Positions 26,329 to 33,669 of a stretch of 64,000 bases of DNA are shown piece by piece. A program made the translations under genes and the position numbers. Under the pieces are notes generated by a model, which worked only from the letters and a program-made list of their open reading frames with translations, was not told where the DNA came from and did not search any database. The stretch's first letter is position 1; each line of letters starts with the position of its first letter. The stretch covers positions 353,996-417,995 of the forward strand of contig NKJC01000002.1 of assembly GCA_002256435.1 (NCBI GenBank). Reading direction: 5' to 3'. The DNA comes from Chitinophagaceae bacterium BSSC1 (GTDB lineage Bacteria > Bacteroidota > Bacteroidia > Chitinophagales > Chitinophagaceae).

Positions 26329-27468
26329 TTATAAAACACCTTTGGTAGATGGCAAGTGATTGGAGAAAGGATCTCTTTTCACGGCCATGCGAATGGCTTT
26401 GGCAAATGCCTTAAAAATGACTTCTATTTTATGGTGTTCATTGTCTCCTTTGCAGCTAATATTTAGATTGCACTTGGCGCCATCACTAAAGCTCTTGAAA
26501 AAATGGAAGAACATTTCAGTGGGCATTTCTCCAATTTTCTCACGCTTAAATTCAGCGTCCCAAACCAACCAATTTCTACCCCCAAAATCAATCAATACTT
26601 GGGCCGATGCCTCATCCATAGGCAATGCAAATCCATAGCGTTCCATCCCTCTTTTATCGGCCAATGCCAAAGCAAAAGCTTCCCCTAAAGCAATCCCAGT
26701 ATCTTCAATAGTATGATGCTCATCTATATGTAAATCTCCCTTGGTATGGACTTTCAAATCCAATTTACCATGACGCGCAATCTGGTCTAGCATATGGTCA
26801 AAAAAGCCCAAGCCTGTTTGAATATTGGCCTTGCCAGAACCATCTAGATTTAACTCCACATGGATCTTGGTTTCATTGGTATTGCGCTCGTGTACTACTT
26901 GCCTTAGTCCCAATTTCAAAAAGCGATAAATCTCTTCCCATTGTAAGGTCTCAAGTGCTACTGTTGCTTTAAGTGCTTCAACACTATCAGCCACTTCTGC
27001 CCCACCCAAATTGGGATCGGCGTTGAGCCAAATGGCTTTGGCACCAAGGTTTTTGGCCAATTGCACGTCTGTAATTCTGTCTCCAATGACATAACTGTTA
27101 GCCAGATCATATTTGCTAGCATCTAAATAGGCCGTTAACATACCCGTTGCTGGTTTGCGCGTAGGTAAATTTTCATGCGGAAAACTCCGGTCAAAATGGG
27201 CTGCTGCAAAATGGATGCCTTCGTTGGCCAATGTTTCCATGATAAAATCCTGCACAGGCCAAAAGGTTTTTTCTGGAAAAGAAGCCGTACCCAAACCGTC
27301 TTGGTTACTGACCATCACCAATTCATAGTCCAGTTCCTTAGCAATTAAACCTAAGTATTGGAATATCGATGGATAGAAACTCAGTTTTGAAAAATCGTCA
27401 ATTTGGTACGTGGGTGGAGCTTCATTGATAATGGTTCCATCCCGGTCAATAAATAAAATCCTGCGCAT
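26329..27468 (-). CDS. hisB: Bifunctional histidinol-phosphatase / imidazoleglycerol-phosphate dehydratase
   Basis: The 379-residue fusion catalyses steps 6 and 8 of histidine synthesis. The N-terminal HAD phosphatase carries [11 protein letters not shown] (nucleophile Asp, residues 6-16) and a zinc-loop-like region without the full Cys set seen in E. coli. The C-terminal IGPD domain (about 190-379) has [29 protein letters not shown] and the C-terminal [11 protein letters not shown]. It is separated from hisC upstream by two redox genes on the same strand. The fusion type is known from gamma-proteobacteria and Bacteroidota. Confidence 0.95.
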   Translation of the reverse strand: MRRILFIDRDGTIINEAPPTYQIDDFSKLSFYPSIFQYLGLIAKELDYELVMVSNQDGLGTASFPEKTFWPVQDFIMETLANEGIHFAAAHFDRSFPHENLPTRKPATGMLTAYLDASKYDLANSYVIGDRITDVQLAKNLGAKAIWLNADPNLGGAEVADSVEALKATVALETLQWEEIYRFLKLGLRQVVHERNTNETKIHVELNLDGSGKANIQTGLGFFDHMLDQIARHGKLDLKVHTKGDLHIDEHHTIEDTGIALGEAFALALADKRGMERYGFALPMDEASAQVLIDFGGRNWLVWDAEFKREKIGEMPTEMFFHFFKSFSDGAKCNLNISCKGDNEHHKIEVIFKAFAKAIRMAVKRDPFSNHLPSTKGVL

Positions 27469-27469
27469 A

Positions 27470-27892
27470 TTATTTCAATTTTGCTCTGACAGCTTTTACT
27501 TCAGCAGCGGTGACAGCGGTTGCTTTATTGCTCCAACTGTTTCTAATATAAGTGAGTACATCGGCAACTTGCTGGTCTTTCAGATCTGCGTGTGCTGACA
27601 TATTATTTGAATAATATTCTCCGTCTATTTCTACCCTATCTGAATAACCCTTTAACACAATGCGAATCAGTTTTGCTTTATCGGCTGCAATCACCGCGGA
27701 TGCTCCATCTAAGGGCGCATTTAAATGTGGTACGCCACCTCCATCAACTTGGTGACAAGCCAAACACCTGCTCAGGTAGATGGTTTTGCCATTTTCCATC
27801 ACTGATTTGCTAATGGGCTTGGGGCTTTGCGCAGATAGTTTGGTTACCAGACATACCAATACCATCATCAAAAATATCCTTATCCTTTTCAT
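27470..27892 (-). CDS. c-type cytochrome, single heme
   Basis: The protein has 140 residues from ATG 27892; a GTG one codon earlier overlaps the upstream stop. A signal peptide ([22 protein letters not shown]) sends it to the periplasm. The heme site is [14 protein letters not shown] (CxxCH) and the axial Met is probably in NNMSAHADL, as in class I cytochromes c. It directly follows the PQQ-type dehydrogenase and is probably its electron acceptor. Its stop lies 1 nt before the hisB ATG, so it is embedded in the his operon. Confidence 0.88.
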   Translation of the reverse strand: MKRIRIFLMMVLVCLVTKLSAQSPKPISKSVMENGKTIYLSRCLACHQVDGGGVPHLNAPLDGASAVIAADKAKLIRIVLKGYSDRVEIDGEYYSNNMSAHADLKDQQVADVLTYIRNSWSNKATAVTAAEVKAVRAKLK

Positions 27893-27894
27893 CA

Positions 27895-29193
27895 CTATTT
27901 ACCGTTGTACATGATTCTATAAATAGTTCCCTTGCTATCATCCGTTACATACAAAGAGCCATCAGGACCTTGCGCCAAACCACATGGGCGATGTTGTGCA
28001 CCCCTGGTTCCAGTAACAACTTCAACACCTGCAAATCCATTGGCAAAGATTTCCCATTGACCGGTTGGTTTGCCATTTTCAAAAGGCACAAATGCTACAA
28101 AATAACCTTCTTGTGGCAATGGTGCCCTATTCCAAGAACCATGGAATGCTACAAAAGCACCATTCTTGTACTTGGCAGGAAATTGATTACCTGTATAGAA
28201 CAAAAGGGCATTGGGTGCCATATGTGCTGGGAAAGCAATAGCGGGGTCTTGAAAAGCGGGATCTGTAGAAACTTTTTTACCATCTCCACCATATTCTGGA
28301 GCTACTATTTTCTGTTTTAATTCAGGATCAAAATAGATATAGGGCCATCCAGCATTGCTGCCTTCTTTTAAGGCATACATGGTTTCTGCAGGTTTTTCAG
28401 CACTGGCTTTCTCGTCATATAAATCAGGAAATAAATCGTGTAATTGATCCCTTCCGTGTTGCATCACAAATAATTGGTTGTTCTGTTTATTCCAATCCAG
28501 ACCTACCACATTGCGTAGACCAGTGGCAAATCTTTTCCCATCACCATAGGTTTGGTTTGACTTTTCTGTGTCAAATTTCCAGATGCCGCCAGCGGAATCC
28601 AAAATGGGACAAGGCATCATTCCTTTTGCCCCCTTGCCCCTGTCTTTTTCCTGGCAAGAATTAGAGAATGCACCAATATTCACATAGATATTTCCCTTTC
28701 CATCTAGGGCAATGGATTTTGACTCGTGTTGTCTTCTATTAATTAATCCTGTAATAATTTTTTGGGGAGACATAGGATTCACCAAAGAACCTTCTGGCGT
28801 TAAAGCATATCTAAAAACTTCTTCGTCAGATGAAGCATACAACCATTTGCCACTAATGGCAATACCAGTTCCGCCAAATTCGCCAAAGCTGCCTTTTTCT
28901 TCTGCCCTTCCGTCACCGTCATTATCGCGCAGCATCACAATACCTTTTCCATTCACCAAGCGAGCAAGCTTTACATAAATAGTTCCCTTGTCTGTGATGG
29001 CAATATGTCTTGCCCTACCAATACTATCGGCCACTTTTAATGCACCAAATCCAGCTGGCAATTTTAAACCAGCATTGTCCGCGTCTGGCAGAATGGCTTT
29101 ACTGGCCAACTTGGTAGAATCGCCCGAATGGGCAAATAATTGGGAAACAGAAAGGCCAAGGGCCAATAGGCATAAAGAAATGCTTTTTCTCAT
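27895..29193 (-). CDS. PQQ-dependent sugar dehydrogenase, sorbosone/glucose dehydrogenase-like
   Basis: The protein has 432 residues with a signal peptide (MRKSISLCLLALGLSVSQLFA). The six-bladed propeller pattern of soluble glucose and sorbosone dehydrogenases is visible: GKGIVMLRDNDGDGRAEEKGSFG, FATGLRNVVGLDWNKQNNQLFVMQHGRDQL, and the C-terminal RGAQHRPCGLAQGPDGSLYVTDDSKGTIYRI. The conserved His and Arg of the PQQ site (QHGRDQL, HRPCG) are present. It should oxidise a sugar or related alcohol in the periplasm and pass electrons to the adjacent cytochrome. It lies 60 nt after hisC, inside the his operon, with no evident metabolic link. Confidence 0.85.
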   Translation of the reverse strand: MRKSISLCLLALGLSVSQLFAHSGDSTKLASKAILPDADNAGLKLPAGFGALKVADSIGRARHIAITDKGTIYVKLARLVNGKGIVMLRDNDGDGRAEEKGSFGEFGGTGIAISGKWLYASSDEEVFRYALTPEGSLVNPMSPQKIITGLINRRQHESKSIALDGKGNIYVNIGAFSNSCQEKDRGKGAKGMMPCPILDSAGGIWKFDTEKSNQTYGDGKRFATGLRNVVGLDWNKQNNQLFVMQHGRDQLHDLFPDLYDEKASAEKPAETMYALKEGSNAGWPYIYFDPELKQKIVAPEYGGDGKKVSTDPAFQDPAIAFPAHMAPNALLFYTGNQFPAKYKNGAFVAFHGSWNRAPLPQEGYFVAFVPFENGKPTGQWEIFANGFAGVEVVTGTRGAQHRPCGLAQGPDGSLYVTDDSKGTIYRIMYNGK

Positions 29194-29253
29194 GTGGGTT
29201 GTTTTGTGGTATGATTTATTGCTTGCGCGATGAAATTACAAATCAAAACAGAA

Positions 29254-30321
29254 TTATTCGGGGATTGTTTGGGCTGCATACCAATCCTGCATGGCGTCTA
29301 CCAAATCTGTATTTTCCTTTTCGGTTCCAATGGTAATGCGCAAACAGTCTTCACAAAGTTGCACCGAGCTGCGATCTCTAACCACAATTCCCTTTGTTAA
29401 TAAGAACTCATAGATTTTCCTGGCTTCTGCTATTTTAACTAGGATAAAATTGGCATCGGAGGGATATACTTTCTCTACCGTTGGCATGGATTCAAAAACT
29501 TCAACCAAGGCCTCACGCATGTCTACCAAGATGGTGATCATGTCTTTTACCTGCCCCAATTCTTCCATGGCTTTCAAAGCCAGTTCCTGGGTCACTTGGT
29601 TAATATTATAAGGCGGCTTCACTTTATCCATCACTTCCAATATCTCCTTTGAAGCAAAAGCCATACCCAGTCTAAGACCAGCCAAACCCCAGGCCTTGCT
29701 AAAAGTTTGCAACACTACTAGATTGGGATAATCCACCAAGTCTTGGATAAAAGACTGCTGTTTGGCAAAATTGATATAGGCTTCATCAATGACCACAATG
29801 CCATCAAAATGATTCAAGACCATTTCAATATCGGCCCTATTCAAGCTATTTCCGGTTGGATTATTGGGTGAGCAGAGCCAAATGAGTTTGGTATTAGCGT
29901 CTATCAGGGTTTCTATATGCGCTAGGTTTAGCTGAAAATCAGGCAGCAGGGGTGCCCTTTTCAGGGCGATATTATTGATATTGGCACTTACTTCATACAT
30001 ACCATAAGTGGGTGGACAAATAATGGCATTATCCTTACCCGGCTCACAGAAACACCTATACAAAAGGTCAATACATTCATCACTACCATTACCCAGAAAA
30101 ATATGTTCGGGTGCAATACCCTTGATCTGACTCAAGGCTTTTTTAACCGCTTGTTGGTGTGGATCAGGGTAACGGTTATACCATTTTTTCAAAGGGGAAC
30201 CCAAGCTGTTTTCATTGGCATCCAGAAAAACACTGGCTTCACCACTAAATTCATCCCTAGCCGATGAATAAGCTTTAAGGGTTTTAATATTCTCTCTGAT
30301 CAGTTTGTCTAATTGGAACAT
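29254..30321 (-). CDS. hisC: Histidinol-phosphate aminotransferase
   Basis: The protein has 355 residues, a fold-type I PLP enzyme. It aminates imidazole acetol phosphate with glutamate. LDANENSLGSP near the N-terminus, LGNGSDECIDLL, LCSPNNPTGN (Asn that contacts PLP), VVIDEAYINF and the PLP-lysine motif FSKAWGLAGLRLG are all present. It follows hisD with an 84-nt gap that carries AAGTCAAAA repeats, an unusually large spacing for this operon, and is followed by two redox genes before hisB. Confidence 0.96.
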   Translation of the reverse strand: MFQLDKLIRENIKTLKAYSSARDEFSGEASVFLDANENSLGSPLKKWYNRYPDPHQQAVKKALSQIKGIAPEHIFLGNGSDECIDLLYRCFCEPGKDNAIICPPTYGMYEVSANINNIALKRAPLLPDFQLNLAHIETLIDANTKLIWLCSPNNPTGNSLNRADIEMVLNHFDGIVVIDEAYINFAKQQSFIQDLVDYPNLVVLQTFSKAWGLAGLRLGMAFASKEILEVMDKVKPPYNINQVTQELALKAMEELGQVKDMITILVDMREALVEVFESMPTVEKVYPSDANFILVKIAEARKIYEFLLTKGIVVRDRSSVQLCEDCLRITIGTEKENTDLVDAMQDWYAAQTIPE

Positions 30322-30328
30322 GATGAAT

Positions 30329-30382
30329 AAGTCAAAATTAAAAAGTCAAAAATCAAAATGTATATGAACTCAAAAGTCAAAA
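30329..30382. repeat. Three AAGTCAAAA direct repeats in the hisD-hisC gap
   Basis: Exact 9-mers lie at 30329-30337, 30343-30351 and 30374-30382, with near copies AAATCAAAA and AACTCAAAA between. The 84-nt gap is otherwise featureless and has no T-run terminator. Confidence 0.75.
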
Positions 30383-30405
30383 TATAAGAAGCCGAATGCT
30401 ATTCA

Positions 30406-31698
30406 TTATCCCTTTAAATAATCTAAACGCACATTCACGGCATTCGCATGGGCGTCTAGTCCCTCGGCCATGGCCATTAAGGTTACGGTAGACGCAATAT
30501 CCTTTAATCCCGCTGGGCTCAGTTGTTGAAAAGTGATTTTCTTGACAAAGCTGTCTACGCTGACCCCACTATAAGCCCTTGCATAACCATTTGTGGGTAG
30601 GGTATGATTGGTGCCACTGGCATAATCCCCCACGGACTCGGGTGAATAATGACCCAAGAAGATGGAACCAGCATTAACCACCTGCTCTGCCAATAATTCT
30701 GGCTGGGCCGATGCAATGATCAAATGCTCGGCTGCATAGGCATTTACAAGGGCTAAACCTTGATTCATACTTTCAATTAATATGCAAGTACTATTATCTA
30801 ATGATTTGATTGCCAACTCTTTTCTTGATAATTTATTTAATTGCAATTCCAATTCCTGTTCAACCGCATTTGCCAAGTCAAGCGAAGTGGTCACCAGCAA
30901 TACCTGACTATCTGCCCCGTGCTCTGCCTGACTTAAGAGGTCTGCCGCAACAAAAGCCGGGTTGGCCGTTGCATCTGCCAATACACAAACCTCACTAGGG
31001 CCTGCTGGCATATCAATGGCAATCCCTTCTTGTTGTACCAATCGCTTGGCACAGGTCACGTATTGGTTACCAGGACCAAAGATCTTACTCACTTTTGGAA
31101 TGCTTTGTGTTCCATAAGCCATGGCTCCAATAGCTTGCACACCTCCAATTTTGTAGATTTTCTGGATTCCTACCAATTGTGCGGCAAAAAGAATGGCCGG
31201 ATGCAACCCACCAGTTTTGTTTGGAGGAGAACAAAGTATAACTTCTTTACAACCAGCAATTTGAGCGGGTATACCTAACATTAAAATAGTGGAAAATAAT
31301 GGCGCTGAACCACCAGGAATATAGAGACCTACCCGTTCAATCCCCACTGATTTACGCCAGCATTTGACACCAGGCATGGTTTCCACCACCACGGGCTCTG
31401 ATACTTGAGATTGGTGAAACAAGCGAATATTAGTAGCAGCTTGTTCAATGGCCTGCTTCAATTCGGTGGGCAATACCTTTATTGCTGCGGCAATCTCAGC
31501 TTCGGATACCAGCTGATCTTCATTTGAAAGGGCAATCCCGTCAAACGATTGTGTATACCTCAGGATCGCCGCATCACCTTCTTGTTGCACTGCATTTAAC
31601 ACTGAGAGCACTTTTGCTTCTAAAGCTTTGTCATCCAGTGCAGGTCTTTGTAAAAGTCCTGCCCAGTCTTGGGTAGGCGGATTTTTGACTATTTTCAT
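30406..31698 (-). CDS. hisD: Histidinol dehydrogenase
   Basis: The protein has 430 residues from ATG 31698, which starts 1 nt after the hisG stop; an in-frame TTG 9 nt earlier is unlikely. This zinc enzyme oxidises histidinol to histidine in two NAD steps. Seen: GLYIPGGSAPLFST (NAD-binding region), IDMPAGPSEV, LLSQAEHGADSQVLLV with the zinc/catalytic His residues, and GTNHTLPTNGYARAYSGVSVDSF. All hallmark residues are present. Confidence 0.96.
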   Translation of the reverse strand: MKIVKNPPTQDWAGLLQRPALDDKALEAKVLSVLNAVQQEGDAAILRYTQSFDGIALSNEDQLVSEAEIAAAIKVLPTELKQAIEQAATNIRLFHQSQVSEPVVVETMPGVKCWRKSVGIERVGLYIPGGSAPLFSTILMLGIPAQIAGCKEVILCSPPNKTGGLHPAILFAAQLVGIQKIYKIGGVQAIGAMAYGTQSIPKVSKIFGPGNQYVTCAKRLVQQEGIAIDMPAGPSEVCVLADATANPAFVAADLLSQAEHGADSQVLLVTTSLDLANAVEQELELQLNKLSRKELAIKSLDNSTCILIESMNQGLALVNAYAAEHLIIASAQPELLAEQVVNAGSIFLGHYSPESVGDYASGTNHTLPTNGYARAYSGVSVDSFVKKITFQQLSPAGLKDIASTVTLMAMAEGLDAHANAVNVRLDYLKG

Positions 31699-31699
31699 C

Positions 31700-32578
31700 T
31701 TATACAATCATTTTTTCAATTGGCACCACCAAGATTCCTTGGGCACCAGCTTCTTTTAATTGTTCAATTATATCCCAGAACTCATTCTCTTTCAGAACAC
31801 TATGAACACTACTCCATCCCGGTTCAGCCAAAGGCAATACGGTTGGGCTCTTCATACCTGGCAACAAAGAAATGATCTTATCCAAGTTGGTATTTGGGGC
31901 ATTTAATAGAATATACTTGTTGTTTTTGGCTTTTTTCACTGACTGAATTCTAAACAACAATCGAGCAAGGGTTTGTGACTTTTCCTCTGTTAATTGAAGA
32001 TTCTGGATCAATACCGCCTGAGATTCCAAAATGGTTTCCACTTCTTTCAATCCGTTCATGAAAAGGGTTGAACCACTACTTACAAGGTCACAAATAGCAT
32101 CGGCCAAGCCAATACCTGGTGCAATTTCTACCGAACCACTGATCTCATGGATTTCTCCATTTACCTGATTTTTATTCAAATACTGTTTTACCAGAACCGG
32201 ATAACTAGTAGCAATTCGCTTATTGTCTAAAAATTGTGGGCCAGTATAAGCTTCTCCCTTACGGATAGCAATACAAAGTCGGCATTTGCCAAAGCCCAGC
32301 TTCTCACCCACTTTTACTTGCTTGTTTTTCTCGTAGACCACATTTTCACCTACAAAACCAATATCGGCAACGCCGTCTTCTACGTATTGAGGAATATCAT
32401 CATCCCTTAAAAAAAAGACTTCAATGGGAAAATTGCTGGCTTCTGCCTTCAATTTATTGACCCCATTACTAATATCAATCCCACATTCCTTTAACAGTTT
32501 CATGGAATCATCATGGAGTCTGCCACTTTTCTGAATGGCTAACCTTAATTTCTGTGTCTCATTGTTACTTGCTGTCAT
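31700..32578 (-). CDS. hisG: ATP phosphoribosyltransferase, long form
   Basis: The protein has 292 residues, the length of the hexameric long form with its own C-terminal ACT-like regulatory domain (about residues 220-292, ending EAGAQGILVVPIEKMIV). It therefore does not need HisZ. It catalyses the committed step, PRPP plus ATP. The PRPP-binding loop is DAICDLVSSGSTLFMNGL (about residues 163-180). It is the first gene of the his operon, preceded by a his-rich leader peptide and terminator. Feedback inhibition by histidine through the ACT-like domain is expected from the family. Confidence 0.96.
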   Translation of the reverse strand: MTASNNETQKLRLAIQKSGRLHDDSMKLLKECGIDISNGVNKLKAEASNFPIEVFFLRDDDIPQYVEDGVADIGFVGENVVYEKNKQVKVGEKLGFGKCRLCIAIRKGEAYTGPQFLDNKRIATSYPVLVKQYLNKNQVNGEIHEISGSVEIAPGIGLADAICDLVSSGSTLFMNGLKEVETILESQAVLIQNLQLTEEKSQTLARLLFRIQSVKKAKNNKYILLNAPNTNLDKIISLLPGMKSPTVLPLAEPGWSSVHSVLKENEFWDIIEQLKEAGAQGILVVPIEKMIV

Positions 32579-32614
32579 AAACTCATTTTTAATATCCCCC
32601 TAAGGGGTGAAAAT

Positions 32615-32639
32615 AAAAAAGCCTACCCTAGGGTAAGCT
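32615..32639 (-). terminator. Attenuator terminator in front of hisG
   Basis: On the minus strand AGCTTACCC, TA, GGGTAGGCT is followed by six T residues: 9 bp with one G-T wobble and a minimal loop that opens to about 4 nt in practice. The 3' arm octamer GGTAGGCT is repeated exactly at 32673-32680, overlapping the leader stop codon, and can pair with the 5' arm AGCTTACC instead. The two stems exclude each other. Confidence 0.88.
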
Positions 32640-32675
32640 TTTCAATGTTTTATATGAACACAAAACACCAACAGC

Positions 32676-32726
32676 CTACCGCTTGGGTAAGGAATGATGA
32701 TGGTGGATATGTGTAACTGGCTTCAT
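32676..32726 (-). CDS. hisL: his operon leader peptide, MKPVTHIHHHHSLPKR
   Basis: This 16-codon ORF has five His codons among six (residues 6 and 8-11), the classic composition of a his attenuator leader. If a ribosome stalls on the His run, the octamer GGTAGGCT at the stop codon stays free and pairs with AGCTTACC (8 bp), which prevents the terminator at 32615-32639. If translation finishes, the ribosome masks the octamer and the terminator forms. The Ser-Leu-Pro codons (CCTTACC) can pair with GGTAGG as a protector stem. The ORF begins 7 nt after a perfect -7 box, so it is nearly leaderless. Confidence 0.93.
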   Translation of the reverse strand: MKPVTHIHHHHSLPKR

Positions 32727-32733
32727 TGTCCCA

Positions 32734-32765
32734 CAAAATTAATGGGATATCCCATTAACGGCAAA
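32734..32765 (-). promoter_or_regulatory. Promoter of the hisGDC-hisB operon
   Basis: On the minus strand TTTG (32762-32765), 20 nt, then TAATTTTG (32734-32741), a perfect Bacteroidota -33/-7 promoter. The leader ATG follows after 7 nt. Confidence 0.82.
32739..32758. promoter_or_regulatory. 20-bp perfect palindrome in the his promoter spacer
   Basis: TTAATGGGATATCCCATTAA is a perfect 20-bp palindrome that fills the spacer between the -33 and -7 boxes and overlaps the edge of the -7 box. This is a typical place for a repressor operator. The trp promoter spacer has no equivalent. Confidence 0.6.
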
Positions 32766-32872
32766 TTTATTTCAAATGCCATACAGGTTGTCAGCTTCAA
32801 AGCCCCATTTGTCAATAGAACAAACATTGAATTTGTTTTATAGTTAACTTCCAAACGTAAAAATCAAATAGC

Positions 32873-33652
32873 ATGGTTCGATTACTACTAATAGGTCTTG
32901 GCCTGTTTTCCATAAGCCTGACAAGCACTGCCCAACAAACCAAAAAATTGGTTTGGAGTGATGAATTCAACTATAAGGGTCTGCCTGATCCTAAAAAATG
33001 GAATTATGACACTGGTGGCCATGGTTGGGGTAATAATGAATTACAATACTATACCTACCAGCAGCAAAAGAATGCTAGAGTTGAAAATGGTCATTTGATT
33101 ATTGAAGCTCATAAAGAAAATCTAGGTAAGAATACTTATAGCTCTGCACGATTGGTGACCAAGGGCAAGGGTGATTGGACCTATGGAAAGTTGGAGATTA
33201 GGGCCAAAATTCCGGATGGATTGGGCACTTGGCCTGCCATTTGGATGTTAGCATCTACCAATCCGCTCAAATGGCCGGACGATGGCGAAATAGACATTAT
33301 GGAACACGTGGGTTATGATCAAGGCGTTTTGCATGGTACCATCCATACCAAGAAATACAATCATAGCATTGGAACTCAAAAAGCAAATATCATTACGGTT
33401 AAAGACATTAGTCAAGCATTTCATACGTATCAATTAGAGTGGGATGCTGAGACCATTAAAATTGGCATGGATAACAATTATTATTTCACTTATAAGAATG
33501 AACATTCAGATAAAACTGCTTGGCCATTTGATCAACCTTTTCATCTATTACTCAATCTAGCCGTAGGTGGAAACTGGGGAGGTGCCAAGGGCGTTGACGA
33601 AAAAGTTTTTCCAAAACGCATGGAAATTGATTTTGTAAGGGTCTATCAATAA
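32873..33652 (+). CDS. Secreted glycoside hydrolase family 16 (beta-glucanase/laminarinase-like)
   Basis: The protein has 259 residues with a signal peptide (MVRLLLIGLGLFSISLTSTAQQ). It has a single GH16 jelly-roll domain. The catalytic motif is GEIDIMEHVG, with nucleophile Glu139 and acid/base Glu144 flanking Asp141, all present. LPDPKKWNYDTGGHGWGNNELQYYT and LLLNLAVGGNWGGAKG are typical of beta-1,3-glucanases. It should cleave laminarin-type beta-glucans. It is followed after 17 nt by an S9 peptidase on the same strand. No SusC/D pair is nearby, so it is not part of a full polysaccharide utilisation locus. Confidence 0.93.
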   Translation: MVRLLLIGLGLFSISLTSTAQQTKKLVWSDEFNYKGLPDPKKWNYDTGGHGWGNNELQYYTYQQQKNARVENGHLIIEAHKENLGKNTYSSARLVTKGKGDWTYGKLEIRAKIPDGLGTWPAIWMLASTNPLKWPDDGEIDIMEHVGYDQGVLHGTIHTKKYNHSIGTQKANIITVKDISQAFHTYQLEWDAETIKIGMDNNYYFTYKNEHSDKTAWPFDQPFHLLLNLAVGGNWGGAKGVDEKVFPKRMEIDFVRVYQ

Positions 33653-33669
33653 CAAATAAAACTTCAACT

